Of a stretch of 64,000 bases of DNA, positions 43,991 to 52,613 are shown piece after piece. Source of the stretch: Tardiphaga sp. 709 (GTDB lineage: Bacteria; Pseudomonadota; Alphaproteobacteria; Rhizobiales; Xanthobacteraceae); NCBI RefSeq assembly GCF_032401055.1, contig NZ_CP135529.1, forward strand, positions 1,488,001 to 1,552,000, given 5' to 3'. Below the pieces are notes generated by a model. It searched no databases. It was not told the origin of the DNA and was given only the letters and a program-made list of their open reading frames with translations. The position numbers were made by a program, and so were the translations under genes. How positions within the stretch are numbered: the stretch's first letter is position 1; every line of letters begins with the position of its first letter.

Positions 43991-44429
43991 TTATCCGGCG
44001 AGATGCATCTCGCGTGTGGCGATCAGGTCGCGGATCGGTTGCGCGATCGGCACCGGACGATGGGTCTTTTGATCGGTATTGACCCAGACGATCTCGCCCG
44101 TCGCAAACAGATCGCTCGGCTGCGCGCGCGAAGATGCCGAGTTCGAACACCAGACTGGAATTGCCGATCCGCGCCACGCGCGCGGCGACATCCAGCTCCT
44201 GATCGAACAGGATCGGCGCCTTGTATTCGATCACCGATTTGACGACGTGAAAGTCGACGCCGCTCACTTTCGCATCGGCAAACTGGTCATAGCCGAGCGC
44301 ACGAAAATATTCGGTAATGGTCGTATCGAAGTAAGTGAGATAGTGCGCGTTGAACACGACGCCCTGGCCATCGATCTCGGAATAGCGCACCCGAAACGGG
44401 TGGAAGAACCAGAACCGGTCGCGCGACAT
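43991..44429 (-). pseudogene. acyl-CoA thioesterase (4-hydroxybenzoyl-CoA thioesterase type), frameshifted
   Basis: The first ~100 codons from the ATG at 44429 (GAGGGG upstream) read as a hot-dog-fold thioesterase: HPFRVRYSEIDGQGVVFNAH carries the usual Asp, and NSSLVFELGIFARA follows. The rest of the domain (PSDLFATGEIVWVNTDQKTH ... TREMHLAG) is in another frame, ending at 43991. The switch falls in the tract GCGCGCGCG at 44122-44130; two missing bases (or one extra) would restore FARAQPSDL. Either a slippage mutation inactivated the gene, or this is a sequencing error. The intact form would have about 146 residues. Confidence 0.82.
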
Positions 44430-44531
44430 ATGCCCCTCGCCTATGATGGCGGCTTCGATCTCCGCCCTGATGCTCCCTAGCCTCTCTTGCGCAGCGAAGC
44501 CAGCCGCCGCAGGGAGACCTCATGCCGCAAC

Positions 44532-44849
44532 TCAGGTCCGCTTGATTGCTTTCAGCACAATGAAAATGTGCGACGCAGCGATGATCACCGACGCCAGCAT
44601 GAGTCCGAGATTGGCGCCGTGAACCTTCTCCGGTGCGAAGGTCGTCGCCGTCCAGATGATCAGGCGCACCGTCAGCATGAAGATGACCATGCCCCACAGT
44701 GCAATCCGCTTCGGCGCATCCCAAGTCGGTTTGCCGTCGAAGCCCCATTGCATCGCGATGCGCTCACCTGCAATTCGCGGCTCGCCATAGAGGTTGCACC
44801 CGATCATCACGACCAGAGCACATGCAAATACGATATCGGCCGACGACAT
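44532..44849 (-). CDS. membrane protein, DUF1648-like
   Basis: A 105-residue protein with an N-terminal hydrophobic helix, then IAMQWGFDGKPTWDAPKRIA, which resembles the DUF1648 (SdpI-like) loop, and two further membrane helices (LWGMVIFMLTVRLIIW, LMLASVIIAASHIFIVL). It lies about 100 bases upstream of the frameshifted thioesterase on the same strand. Function unknown. Confidence 0.7.
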   Translation of the reverse strand: MSSADIVFACALVVMIGCNLYGEPRIAGERIAMQWGFDGKPTWDAPKRIALWGMVIFMLTVRLIIWTATTFAPEKVHGANLGLMLASVIIAASHIFIVLKAIKRT

Positions 44850-45142
44850 GATTGCCCCTATGTGAAATCGCGGCCGGATGACGCCCGCATCTCATCCCAT
44901 CATACCGCAACGATCATGGCGCCCCATACCATGGCGGCCTTCGATGACAACCCAGAGATGCATCACGGCTCCGAAAACGGATCCCTGCACGCGACGAGCC
45001 GCGCAAAAAAACCGTTTATTTGCCGCAAATTTTGCACATTTCTATCGACGCGCGGAACAAGTTGGTTTAGCGGTATCATCGTCTTACAGCAACCTCAGGT
45101 GCTGCAGACGATTTACGCGCGCGCCAGCTGTGGTCGTTTCCC

Positions 45143-45352
45143 GTGCCTCGATTTTTCTTTCATATTATCGCCGAAAACACGTTCCTCGACGATGAAGGGA
45201 CGAGCTTCAAGGACGATCAGGAAGCGATGCTGCACGCACGACAGCTCGCACTGGAGATGGTGCGCAGCCTCGGCACGATAAAGGGCGCGATCGTCGTCGA
45301 GAACGAAGACAGCGGCGGATTGTTCGAAGTGCCGCTGTCCTGGAGCAACTGA
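45143..45352 (+). CDS. DUF6894-like small protein
   Basis: 69 residues beginning MPRFFFHIIAENTFLDDEG, then ARQLALEMVRSLG and IVVENEDSGGLFEVPLSW. This is the compact pattern of the many small DUF6894 proteins in Bradyrhizobium-like genomes, of unknown role. The start codon is GTG; the ribosome site is weak. The 290 bases upstream have an A/T-rich stretch (45005-45080) that could hold its promoter. Confidence 0.8.
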   Translation: MPRFFFHIIAENTFLDDEGTSFKDDQEAMLHARQLALEMVRSLGTIKGAIVVENEDSGGLFEVPLSWSN

Positions 45353-45441
45353 CACAAGCGCATATTTCAATGGCTGCGCGCAGGCTTCCGTCAATTTGCG
45401 CGCCCGGCGGCACGAGCCGCCGATGCCACGTCATCGCCTGA

Positions 45442-45723
45442 TCAATTCGCAGCGCTGCCGGTCTTGGTGCGTGGCTGCTTCGCGGGCGCAGCCGCCTTCG
45501 GCGCATCGCTGCGCACATTGCCCCATGGATCGGCCGCAGCCTTGGTGTCGGGAATCTTGCGCAGCGACTCGCGATACGCCTTCTCGGTGATCGCGTCCTG
45601 CTCTTTCTCTTCCGCCGATTTGGTCTTCACCTCCGGCATCAGGTTCATCATCTGCGCGGCGGCCGGTCCGGTCAGAAGCGCGAGCGCTGCGACGACGCTG
45701 AATAGTTTGCTGGATCGTTTCAT
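45442..45723 (-). CDS. small secreted protein of the DPWG family, paralogue 1
   Basis: A 93-residue protein with a signal peptide (SVVAALALLTGPAAAQ). The mature part is charged and includes AYRESLRKIPDTKAAADPWG, with a Lys/Ala-rich tail. It shares the AYxxxLxxxP...DPWGxV core with the protein at 48211-48453, so the two are paralogues 2.5 kb apart. Probably periplasmic; no function known. Confidence 0.75.
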   Translation of the reverse strand: MKRSSKLFSVVAALALLTGPAAAQMMNLMPEVKTKSAEEKEQDAITEKAYRESLRKIPDTKAAADPWGNVRSDAPKAAAPAKQPRTKTGSAAN

Positions 45724-45868
45724 GGCACCAAAGCTCCGTGAATTTCGGAGGCGTTATACCACCGGCCATTCGGGCACGCCAAGCGCCTGACGCAAGGCAC
45801 CCCGTCGTGCCTCACGCAGGTTGAAACCTTCGGAAACCGGGAAACCCGGGCGCTGGCCCGGACTGGGC

Positions 45869-46159
45869 CTAGTCGCCCAGCACTTTCTCCGCGGCCGTCA
45901 CGATGCTGATGGTCGGGTGCGCCGCGCAATAGGTGCCGAACTTCTTGGCGTTCTCGACGAACACCTCGGTATCGATGATCGCATCGTCCGAGTCGCCCTT
46001 GTACCAGCCGTCCATCCAGGTCAGCACCATCTTGATCTCGTCGGGGCCGGACTCGACGAATTGCTTGCAGGACATGGTGGACAGATCGAGCACGACAGCC
46101 TGGGCCGGCGCGGCAGAGAACATGGCAGCGGCAGTCAATAAGGCGCAGGCGAATTTCAT
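45869..46159 (-). CDS. HdeA/HdeB-family periplasmic protein
   Basis: A 96-residue protein. The signal peptide (MKFACALLTAAAMFSAAPAQA) is followed by a small helical domain with two Cys (MSCKQFVES and GTYCAAHP) as in HdeA, the acid-stress chaperone of the periplasm; they would form the conserved disulphide. AGGGG lies six bases before the ATG at 46159; ATG 46162 is the alternative. It is divergent from the PilZ gene, with an inverted repeat (ATCCTTC-N10-GAAGGAT, 46273-46296) in the gap. Confidence 0.85.
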   Translation of the reverse strand: MKFACALLTAAAMFSAAPAQAVVLDLSTMSCKQFVESGPDEIKMVLTWMDGWYKGDSDDAIIDTEVFVENAKKFGTYCAAHPTISIVTAAEKVLGD

Positions 46160-46389
46160 CATGGTCCCCTTCCCCGAAAAATGACGCCGGCCGATGGCTG
46201 GCTGAGCGTCCAACGGCCCGACGGTATCATGGAGCCCATTTCCTTGATTTGATATTTTTATGAAATCTTCTGATCCTTCAGAACTTCACGAAGGATGAAC
46301 AGACGGGTCCGGATTTCCAGAATCGGCTTTATCGGCCGGCAAGATCGCGGTGCTAGACGTGGCGCATGCAGACGATGCGGACGACGACC

Positions 46390-46629
46390 ATGATCGAGAA
46401 ACGAGCGGCTCCTCGACACCGGGTTCTGAAGCGCGGCACGCTGGCCTTCGGCGGCGGCGGTATCGATTGCACCGTCCGCAACCTATCGGCCTCCGGCGCG
46501 CGGGTTGATATCGCAAGCCCGCTCGGCCTGCCGCAGAATTTCGTGCTGGTGATCGAGGCGGATCACTTCATCCGCCGCTGCCGGCCGGTCTGGAATAACG
46601 ACCGCCAGCTCGGCGTAGCGTTCGAGTAG
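46390..46629 (+). CDS. PilZ-domain protein
   Basis: A 79-residue single PilZ domain with RxxxR-type residues near the N-terminus (RAAPRHRVLKRGTL) and the N-x-S-x-x-G motif (NLSASGARVDI). These motifs bind cyclic di-GMP. The start is uncertain; ATG 46390 gives the usual MIEKRAAPRHR N-terminus, and ATG 46366 would add eight residues. It is convergent with the caspase-like gene, seven bases between stops. Confidence 0.88.
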   Translation: MIEKRAAPRHRVLKRGTLAFGGGGIDCTVRNLSASGARVDIASPLGLPQNFVLVIEADHFIRRCRPVWNNDRQLGVAFE

Positions 46630-46636
46630 GCGTCCG

Positions 46637-48037
46637 TCAGTAGCGCCCGCGGCCGCCATAGTTGCCGCCACCGTAACCGCCATAGCCTCCGCCGCCGTAA
46701 TAGATGCGCGGCACCGGCTCGTAATAGACCGGCGGCGCACGGCGGACGATGACCTCTTCCTCGACGATCTCGCGGCCGCGCCGCGGTGGTGGCGATGGCT
46801 TGTCGGCGCGCTTCTTCGCAGGCTCGGTGGCTTTCTCGGCCTTCTTCGACGCAGGCGCTGCCGCGGGCGGCGCGCCGCACGGACATGTCGGGCCGGGTCC
46901 GGCCAACGCGACATTGGTCGGTGCGGTCGCCGTCGCATCCGGTACCGGCTTGTTGCGCGTGCGCTCCTCGAGCTTCTGCGCGGTCGACGTCAGATCGCTA
47001 TCGGGATATTTCGCCAGAAAGTCGCGATAGGACGGCGCGGTGTTGGTGATGACGGCGTTATTCCACGCCACCATCTTGTAGTGACGGTCGAGCCATTCTT
47101 TCGCCTGCGGGCCGAGCGGCGGCTCGGCATAGAGGCCGACAAAGGCCTCATAGGCTTCCACCGACCCATCCGAGACGATCAGGTTGTTGGCGTCCTGCAC
47201 CGGCTTGCCCTGCAGCTCCTTGCGCCATTGATCGACGGTCTTCTTTGTCACGGCCGGCTTGGCGCCGGCATCAGTGCCAAAGAAACGGAAGTCATTGACC
47301 AGCGACGAACTCTCCCACGGCGTTTGCCGGCCTTCGGTGGCCTGATTGACCGATAGCCGCACGCGCTTGAACGCATCCTCGATCGGCAGGCCCGGCTCGC
47401 GGCCGGCCTTCAGCAGTGCCGTCGTATAGGGGCTGTTGCCGTCCTTGCCGTCTTCGGCCTCGGCGCCGGGCGATGTGGAGAATGACAGCAAGGTGCCGGG
47501 CGTGCCGAATTTCACATCGACCTGGGCGAGCCCGCGGCCGGTGGTCTTGCTGATGGCCGGAAACGGATTGTTGCGGCAGGCATCGAGCAGAATGATGCGG
47601 CTCTTGCTCGGCACGGATGTCAGCGTGTTCAGGATGTCGTTAAGGCGCACCGCCTGCAGCGGAATATCGGCTTCGCGCTTCGGATCGATATCGACCGGCA
47701 CCAGATAGTTCTCGCCGTCGATCTGCAGACCGTGACCGGCATAGAACACCAGAGCCACCGTGTCGGGCCCCTTGGCGGACACATTGGCGGCGAAGCCGGC
47801 GATCCTGGCGCGCAGATCGCTCTGCGACAGGTCCGTGGCCGACTGCACCTCGAAGCCGGCATCGCCGAGCATCTGCGCCATGGCCTTGGCGTCATTGACC
47901 GGATTGGGGAGCGGCGCGATGGACCGATAGGAGGACTGCCCAATCACCAGCGCCAGGCGGCTCTCGGCCAAAGCGGCTGTTGAGCCGAGCATCACCGTGG
48001 CTGCAACGATCGCGCTGCGAATGACAGGACGAACCAT
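46637..48037 (-). CDS. secreted caspase-like (peptidase C14 family) protein
   Basis: A 466-residue protein with a signal peptide (IRSAIVAATVMLGSTAALAE). The p20-like domain contains the catalytic dyad: His102 in FYAGHGLQ and Cys154 in LLDACRNNPF. After it come a helical region (~270-360), a Cys/Pro/Ala linker with a Lys-rich part, and a Gly/Tyr-rich tail (YGGGGYGGYGGGNYGG). Metacaspase-like proteases cut after Arg or Lys. Export to the periplasm with a low-complexity tail is unusual for a protease of cell-death type; the target is unknown. Confidence 0.92.
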   Translation of the reverse strand: MVRPVIRSAIVAATVMLGSTAALAESRLALVIGQSSYRSIAPLPNPVNDAKAMAQMLGDAGFEVQSATDLSQSDLRARIAGFAANVSAKGPDTVALVFYAGHGLQIDGENYLVPVDIDPKREADIPLQAVRLNDILNTLTSVPSKSRIILLDACRNNPFPAISKTTGRGLAQVDVKFGTPGTLLSFSTSPGAEAEDGKDGNSPYTTALLKAGREPGLPIEDAFKRVRLSVNQATEGRQTPWESSSLVNDFRFFGTDAGAKPAVTKKTVDQWRKELQGKPVQDANNLIVSDGSVEAYEAFVGLYAEPPLGPQAKEWLDRHYKMVAWNNAVITNTAPSYRDFLAKYPDSDLTSTAQKLEERTRNKPVPDATATAPTNVALAGPGPTCPCGAPPAAAPASKKAEKATEPAKKRADKPSPPPRRGREIVEEEVIVRRAPPVYYEPVPRIYYGGGGYGGYGGGNYGGRGRY

Positions 48038-48210
48038 CGAACAGTCTCCCCGGCCAAGCCAGCTCGCGCGACGGATAATTCCCCGCCTGATTCAACTGAA
48101 ATCAGGATGGCCGCACGCCAACAATGCGACGGCCTGCCGCTGCCCAATTTGGTCGCTGTCAACGTAAGCGCGGTTCACGGGAACCGCGTGCGACATGTGC
48201 TGCCCGACGA

Positions 48211-48453
48211 TTACTTTTTCTTCGCAGCCGTTGTAGGCGCGGGAGCTGGCGCGACGCCGCCCCATGGATCATATTTTTCCTTGGGAGTCGGAACGCGTTC
48301 CAAGGCGGCCTTGTAGGCCTTCTCGTCGATCTTCGGCTTTTCGGGCGCGGGCGCATGATCGCTGCCGCCGCGCTTGCCGCCGCCCATCTGTGCGTTCGCC
48401 GGCGCAGCCAGAAGCGCCACTGCCGCGATCGCCAATACCAATGCTCTCATCAT
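48211..48453 (-). CDS. small secreted protein of the DPWG family, paralogue 2
   Basis: An 80-residue protein: signal peptide (MMRALVLAIAAVALLAAPAN), a Gly/Lys stretch, then AYKAALERVPTPKEKYDPWG and a Pro/Ala/Lys tail. It shares its core with the protein at 45442-45723. GGAGG precedes the ATG by five bases. It is 173 bases upstream of the caspase-like gene on the same strand. Confidence 0.75.
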   Translation of the reverse strand: MMRALVLAIAAVALLAAPANAQMGGGKRGGSDHAPAPEKPKIDEKAYKAALERVPTPKEKYDPWGGVAPAPAPTTAAKKK

Positions 48454-48689
48454 GGGTCCCTCCGGCGCCTTGATAGCCCGACGTGCAGGCCATTTTCCAG
48501 CCCCAACATGGCAAGGCCGCGACCATCGACCGCAGGTCCGCCCGTCCCCGGAAACGCGCGAATAGTCCGGCACCCGCCACCCCGGCCGGCCCATATCCGC
48601 TGAAAACACAGGCTTTTCAGCGACCGTTTGGTGAACGACCGGTTGCACATTCCCGTCAAATTTCGCGTCCGGAAAAACCGGATCTTGGA

Positions 48690-49976
48690 ATGTTTCTCCT
48701 AGTCTCCGCAGACAGCAATGGAGAAGCGGCCTGCGCCGCCTTCCTTGCGACGGGGATCGGGGACGTGGTCGACATTGCAAACCCAGCCGGCATGCATGGC
48801 AGCAGAGCGACGGGCGCCGGGATGACCGCGGCGAACCGCCCAGCACCTGCGCCCAATACGCTTGCGCCGCTCGCGGCAATCGCGCCCGAGCCATGGCGTG
48901 CGCTTGCCGAGCAGGCCGTCGAGCCGAACGGCTATTACCTCGCCGACTGGGAACTGGCCGTAAATGCATCCGCGCGCGGCCGCACCGATGTCGCCGCGCT
49001 CAGCGCCTGGATGAACGACGCCGGAACGCCCCGCTTGATCGGACTGCTGCCGGTGATCACCGCGCGGCGCGCCTATCGCATTCCTCTCCCGGCACTGGTC
49101 AGCGCCGATCCCTATGGCACGCTCTCGACGCCGCTGCTCGATCGCGACATAGCGCCTGATGCTGTCACCCGCCTGCTGGAACAGGCCCGCAAGGCCGGCG
49201 CGCATGCGCTGATCCTCGAGAACGTCTCGCTCGATGGCGCGGCGATGCAGGCGATCCGCAAATCGCTCGCCATGCAGGACATGGCGCCGCGTATCCTGCA
49301 ATCGCACGCCCGCGCCTGTCTCGATGCCACGCGCGATGCCGATGACCTGCTGCGCGATGCGCTCGGCGCGAAGAAGCTGAAAGAACTGCGCCGCCAGCGC
49401 AATCGTCTCGCCGAAAACGGCGATGTAACATTCGAAATCGCACGCACACCGGCCGAGATCGCTGCGACCATCGACACATTCCTGATGCTGGAAGCGAGCG
49501 GATGGAAGGGCAAGCGCGGCACCGCCCTGATGCAGGATGCCGGCGACAACGCTTTCATCCGCCAAGCCACGACGGCACTCGCCGAACGCGGCCAATGCGA
49601 GATCGTCACGCTGCGCGCGGGCGACACGCCCGTCGCCTCCGGTGTGCTGCTCAGGCATCTCGATCGCGCGTTCTACTTCAAGCTCGGCGTCGACGAGCGC
49701 TTCGCCAAACTGTCCCCTGGTGTGCAGCTCACACTCGACGTGACGCGGCATCTCTGCGCCGATCCCGTGATTGCAAGCGCCGACTCCACGGCCAATGCAG
49801 GTCATCCCATGATCGATCCGATCTGGCGCGGCCGCCTCGCCATCGGCGACGTGCTGATTCCGCTGCGCAAACACGACCCGCTCGTCGCGCTCATCCACGG
49901 CGCGCTGACTCTGCGTCGCTCGATCCGCGAGCCGCTGCGGCGCGTCGCCCGCTCCCTCCGCAACCGCCTCCGATAG
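48690..49976 (+). CDS. GNAT-fold acetyltransferase (BioF2/FemAB-like)
   Basis: About 428 residues. The C-terminal half is a GNAT/BioF2-like transferase domain (KLKELRRQRNRLAENGDVTF, FLMLEASGWKGKRGTAL, SGVLLRHLDRAFYFKLGVDE), the type found in CelD/FemAB proteins that transfer acyl or aminoacyl groups in envelope or peptide biosynthesis. The N-terminal half has a related but diverged domain. The start is uncertain (ATG at 48690, 48792 or 48822). The next gene begins 18 bases after its stop, so the pair is co-transcribed. Confidence 0.85.
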   Translation: MFLLVSADSNGEAACAAFLATGIGDVVDIANPAGMHGSRATGAGMTAANRPAPAPNTLAPLAAIAPEPWRALAEQAVEPNGYYLADWELAVNASARGRTDVAALSAWMNDAGTPRLIGLLPVITARRAYRIPLPALVSADPYGTLSTPLLDRDIAPDAVTRLLEQARKAGAHALILENVSLDGAAMQAIRKSLAMQDMAPRILQSHARACLDATRDADDLLRDALGAKKLKELRRQRNRLAENGDVTFEIARTPAEIAATIDTFLMLEASGWKGKRGTALMQDAGDNAFIRQATTALAERGQCEIVTLRAGDTPVASGVLLRHLDRAFYFKLGVDERFAKLSPGVQLTLDVTRHLCADPVIASADSTANAGHPMIDPIWRGRLAIGDVLIPLRKHDPLVALIHGALTLRRSIREPLRRVARSLRNRLR

Positions 49977-49994
49977 ATATCCAGGGGTTCAACC

Positions 49995-50939
49995 ATGAAC
50001 GCTGCAACTGACGTCGCGCCGGTGATCTCGGCCGCCAATCAATCGCTCAAGAATGACTTTCCGTTGAAGCCGTTTGCCATCAGGCACAAGCTCGCCGGAC
50101 ATCCGCTGCTGACACTGCAGCGTATCGCGCAGCTCGCATCCGAACTGCCACGCGATCTCATCGAATACAATTCGGGAAAGGTCGCGATCAGCCAGGACCC
50201 CGACGCGATCCCGTCGGTGGATCTGGACCCGGTCGAGGTGGTCAATCGGATCGAGACCGCCGGCGCCTGGATGGTGCTGAAGCGGATCGAGAACTCGCCG
50301 GACTATCGCCAGCTGCTCGAAGACACGCTGCTATCGGTGGCGCGCGCCCGCGGCTTCAACAGCTTGCTCGATGCCGGTTTCGAACAGCTCGAAGGTTTTC
50401 TGTTCGTCTCGTCGCCGAATTCGACCACGCCGTTCCATCTCGACAGCGAGGACAATTTCTTCGTCCAGATCCACGGCGAGAAGTTCTTCACGATCTACGA
50501 CAACAAGGACCGCGCCATCGTCTCCGACGACGAGATCGAGCGCTCGATGACCAAGCACCGCAATCTCAAATTCGACGAGAGTTTCGCGCCGCGCGCGGTC
50601 GAGTTTCACATGTTCGATGGCGACGGCTGCTATGTGCCCTATCAGTGGCCGCATTGGGTGCGCACGGCCGGATCGTTCTCGATCTCGATGGCAATCACCT
50701 GGAAGACGCGTGAGGTGCGCCGCGTCAACGACCTGCACTTCTTCAACTCGATGCTGCGCGGCATCGGCTTCCCGCAGAAGCCGCCGGGACAGCAACCGGT
50801 ACTCGATACGCTGAAGCTGGCTTTCTACCGGACGGTCACTACGGCGATCAAACCGATGCGTAGTTCGCTGGCAATGCGTAAAGTGCTGCGGCGCATCGCG
50901 CTCGGCAAGAAGGCGAACTACTATCTGAAGGGCGCGTAA
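49995..50939 (+). CDS. cupin-like / JmjC-type 2-oxoglutarate oxygenase
   Basis: A 314-residue protein with a JmjC-like iron site: HxD at His148 and Asp150 (TTPFHLDSEDNFFVQIHGEK) and the distal His220 in PYQWPHWVRT. Such enzymes hydroxylate or demethylate proteins or small molecules using Fe(II), O2 and 2-oxoglutarate. The C-terminal 80 residues are basic and helical. It is tightly linked to the GNAT gene upstream, which suggests a two-step modification of one substrate. Confidence 0.85.
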   Translation: MNAATDVAPVISAANQSLKNDFPLKPFAIRHKLAGHPLLTLQRIAQLASELPRDLIEYNSGKVAISQDPDAIPSVDLDPVEVVNRIETAGAWMVLKRIENSPDYRQLLEDTLLSVARARGFNSLLDAGFEQLEGFLFVSSPNSTTPFHLDSEDNFFVQIHGEKFFTIYDNKDRAIVSDDEIERSMTKHRNLKFDESFAPRAVEFHMFDGDGCYVPYQWPHWVRTAGSFSISMAITWKTREVRRVNDLHFFNSMLRGIGFPQKPPGQQPVLDTLKLAFYRTVTTAIKPMRSSLAMRKVLRRIALGKKANYYLKGA

Positions 50940-50949
50940 GCGCGCGCCC

Positions 50950-51615
50950 TTACTCGGCCGCCTCCGCGTTCACTTCCGCCGAGACCTGACGGATCGCGCG
51001 CGCAAGCTTCTCCGCATCCTGCGCACCGGACACGGCATATTTGCCGGCAAAGACGAAAGTCGGTACGCCGGAAATTCCCTTGTCGGCGGCTTCCTTGGCG
51101 TTGCCGGAAATCAGCTCGACGTCCTCATCAGTGGCGAGGCGCTTGCGGATGTCGTCCGCATCGAGACCGACATCGGCCGCCGCCTGCACCAGCGTCTCGC
51201 TCTGCGTGAGATCGCCGCCATCGCGGAAATACAATTCCATCAGCCGCTGCTTGACCTCCGCCGACTTGCCGGAGGCTTCGGCCCAATGGATCAGCCGGTG
51301 GCAATCGATGGTGTTGGGCTGGCGCTTCACGCTGTCCGGGCGATAGGTCAGCCCTTCCTGCTCGGCCGCGTCCACAACACGGCCGGCAATGCCTTTATAG
51401 GCTTCGACCGAACCGAACTTGGTCTCCAGATAGGTCGAGCGATCGATGCCCTCGCGCGGGATCCATGGATTGAGGAAGAACGGCCGCCAATTGACATGCA
51501 CTGGCACGTCGGGGACCAGCGCCAACGCATTCTCGATCCGGCGCTTGCCGATATAGCACCACGGGCACACGACGTCGGAGACGATATCGATCTGAAGCGG
51601 CTTGACGGTGCTCAT
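50950..51615 (-). CDS. DsbA-family oxidoreductase (FrnE-like)
   Basis: A 221-residue thioredoxin-fold protein without signal peptide. The active-site motif is CPWC (DVVCPWCYIGKRR), and SGVPTFVFAGKYAVSGAQ holds the cis-Pro loop. FrnE-type proteins act as cytoplasmic disulphide or glutathione-linked oxidoreductases or isomerases. GGGAG precedes the ATG at 51615. It is convergent with the cupin-like gene and lies downstream of the XRE regulator on the same strand, so the two may be co-transcribed. Confidence 0.93.
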   Translation of the reverse strand: MSTVKPLQIDIVSDVVCPWCYIGKRRIENALALVPDVPVHVNWRPFFLNPWIPREGIDRSTYLETKFGSVEAYKGIAGRVVDAAEQEGLTYRPDSVKRQPNTIDCHRLIHWAEASGKSAEVKQRLMELYFRDGGDLTQSETLVQAAADVGLDADDIRKRLATDEDVELISGNAKEAADKGISGVPTFVFAGKYAVSGAQDAEKLARAIRQVSAEVNAEAAE

Positions 51616-51678
51616 AGGCGGGCTCCCTGTATTTGTTCCGCCCACAAATAGGCGTCATGGACATCGCGGACAAGGCCG

Positions 51679-52497
51679 TCAGGTCCCGTTTGAAGCGATC
51701 TCGCGAAGCCTGTTCGCCGTGACCTCATCTGCCGGAAAGAACGTCTCGATGGCGATTTCCGACAACGTGATATCCAGCGGCGTACCGAAGGTCATGGTGG
51801 TCGACATAAAGCTCAGCACATCGTCGCCCAGCTTCATGCGGAACGGCACCACGACGCTGTCAGCCGCGATCGGCGCCGACCGCGCCGGCACCGGATAGGT
51901 CTTCAATTCCTGATACAGTTTGAGCAAGTCAGGATCGGCGGTCGCCTCGCATTGCCGATGCAGGCGCTCCAGCAGATGCGCACACCATTCGCCGAGATTG
52001 ACCGTGCGCGATGCCAGTCCCTGCGGATGAAAGCTCAGTCGCAAGACATTCAAAGGCGGCGCCAGCAATTCAGGCGCGATGCCTGACAGCAGCGGCATCA
52101 CCATTCGGTTGGCCGCGACCAGATTCCAGTGCCGATCGACCGCCAGCGCCGGATTGGGCTCATGGGCCTTCAGCACGAGGTCGATGGCCTGTCGCGCTGA
52201 ATTCAGCGCGGGATCGTCCAGCGCACGCTGCGGAAAGGCCGGCGCGAAGCCAGCAGCCACCAGCAAGACATTGCGCTCGCGCAGTGGCACGTCGAGCCGC
52301 TCGGCCAGCCGCAACACCATCTCGCGCGAGGGCGAGGCGCGGCCGGTCTCGAGGAAACTCAAATGACGCGTGGAAATCTCGGCATCGCCGGCCAGATCGA
52401 GCTGGCTCAGGCGGCGGCGCTGCCGCCATTCGCGCAGATGATGACCGATCCCGGCGGGCCGGGATGTTGCGGAGGACCCTGCTAGCTGTGTGCTCAT
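51679..52497 (-). CDS. XRE-family regulator with MmyB-like ligand-binding domain
   Basis: A 272-residue protein. The N-terminal helix-turn-helix is GHHLREWRQRRRLSQLDLAG, AEISTRHLSFLETGRASPS; the C-terminal part (AVDRHWNLVAANRMVMPLLS ... DVLSFMSTTMTFGTPLDITL) is the MmyB-like PAS-type sensor that binds fatty acids or related ligands. It is divergent from a small four-helix membrane protein, a likely target, across about 115 bases. Confidence 0.93.
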   Translation of the reverse strand: MSTQLAGSSATSRPAGIGHHLREWRQRRRLSQLDLAGDAEISTRHLSFLETGRASPSREMVLRLAERLDVPLRERNVLLVAAGFAPAFPQRALDDPALNSARQAIDLVLKAHEPNPALAVDRHWNLVAANRMVMPLLSGIAPELLAPPLNVLRLSFHPQGLASRTVNLGEWCAHLLERLHRQCEATADPDLLKLYQELKTYPVPARSAPIAADSVVVPFRMKLGDDVLSFMSTTMTFGTPLDITLSEIAIETFFPADEVTANRLREIASNGT

Positions 52498-52613
52498 GGC
52501 AAAAAGCTAGCATGCGAATTTCGCAGCTTCCATGACCTCACAGGTAATCGATTTGGCTCCGCGGCGCCGGCATCTTCGGGACATCCACAACGACCAACCG
52601 AAGGACAACGACC

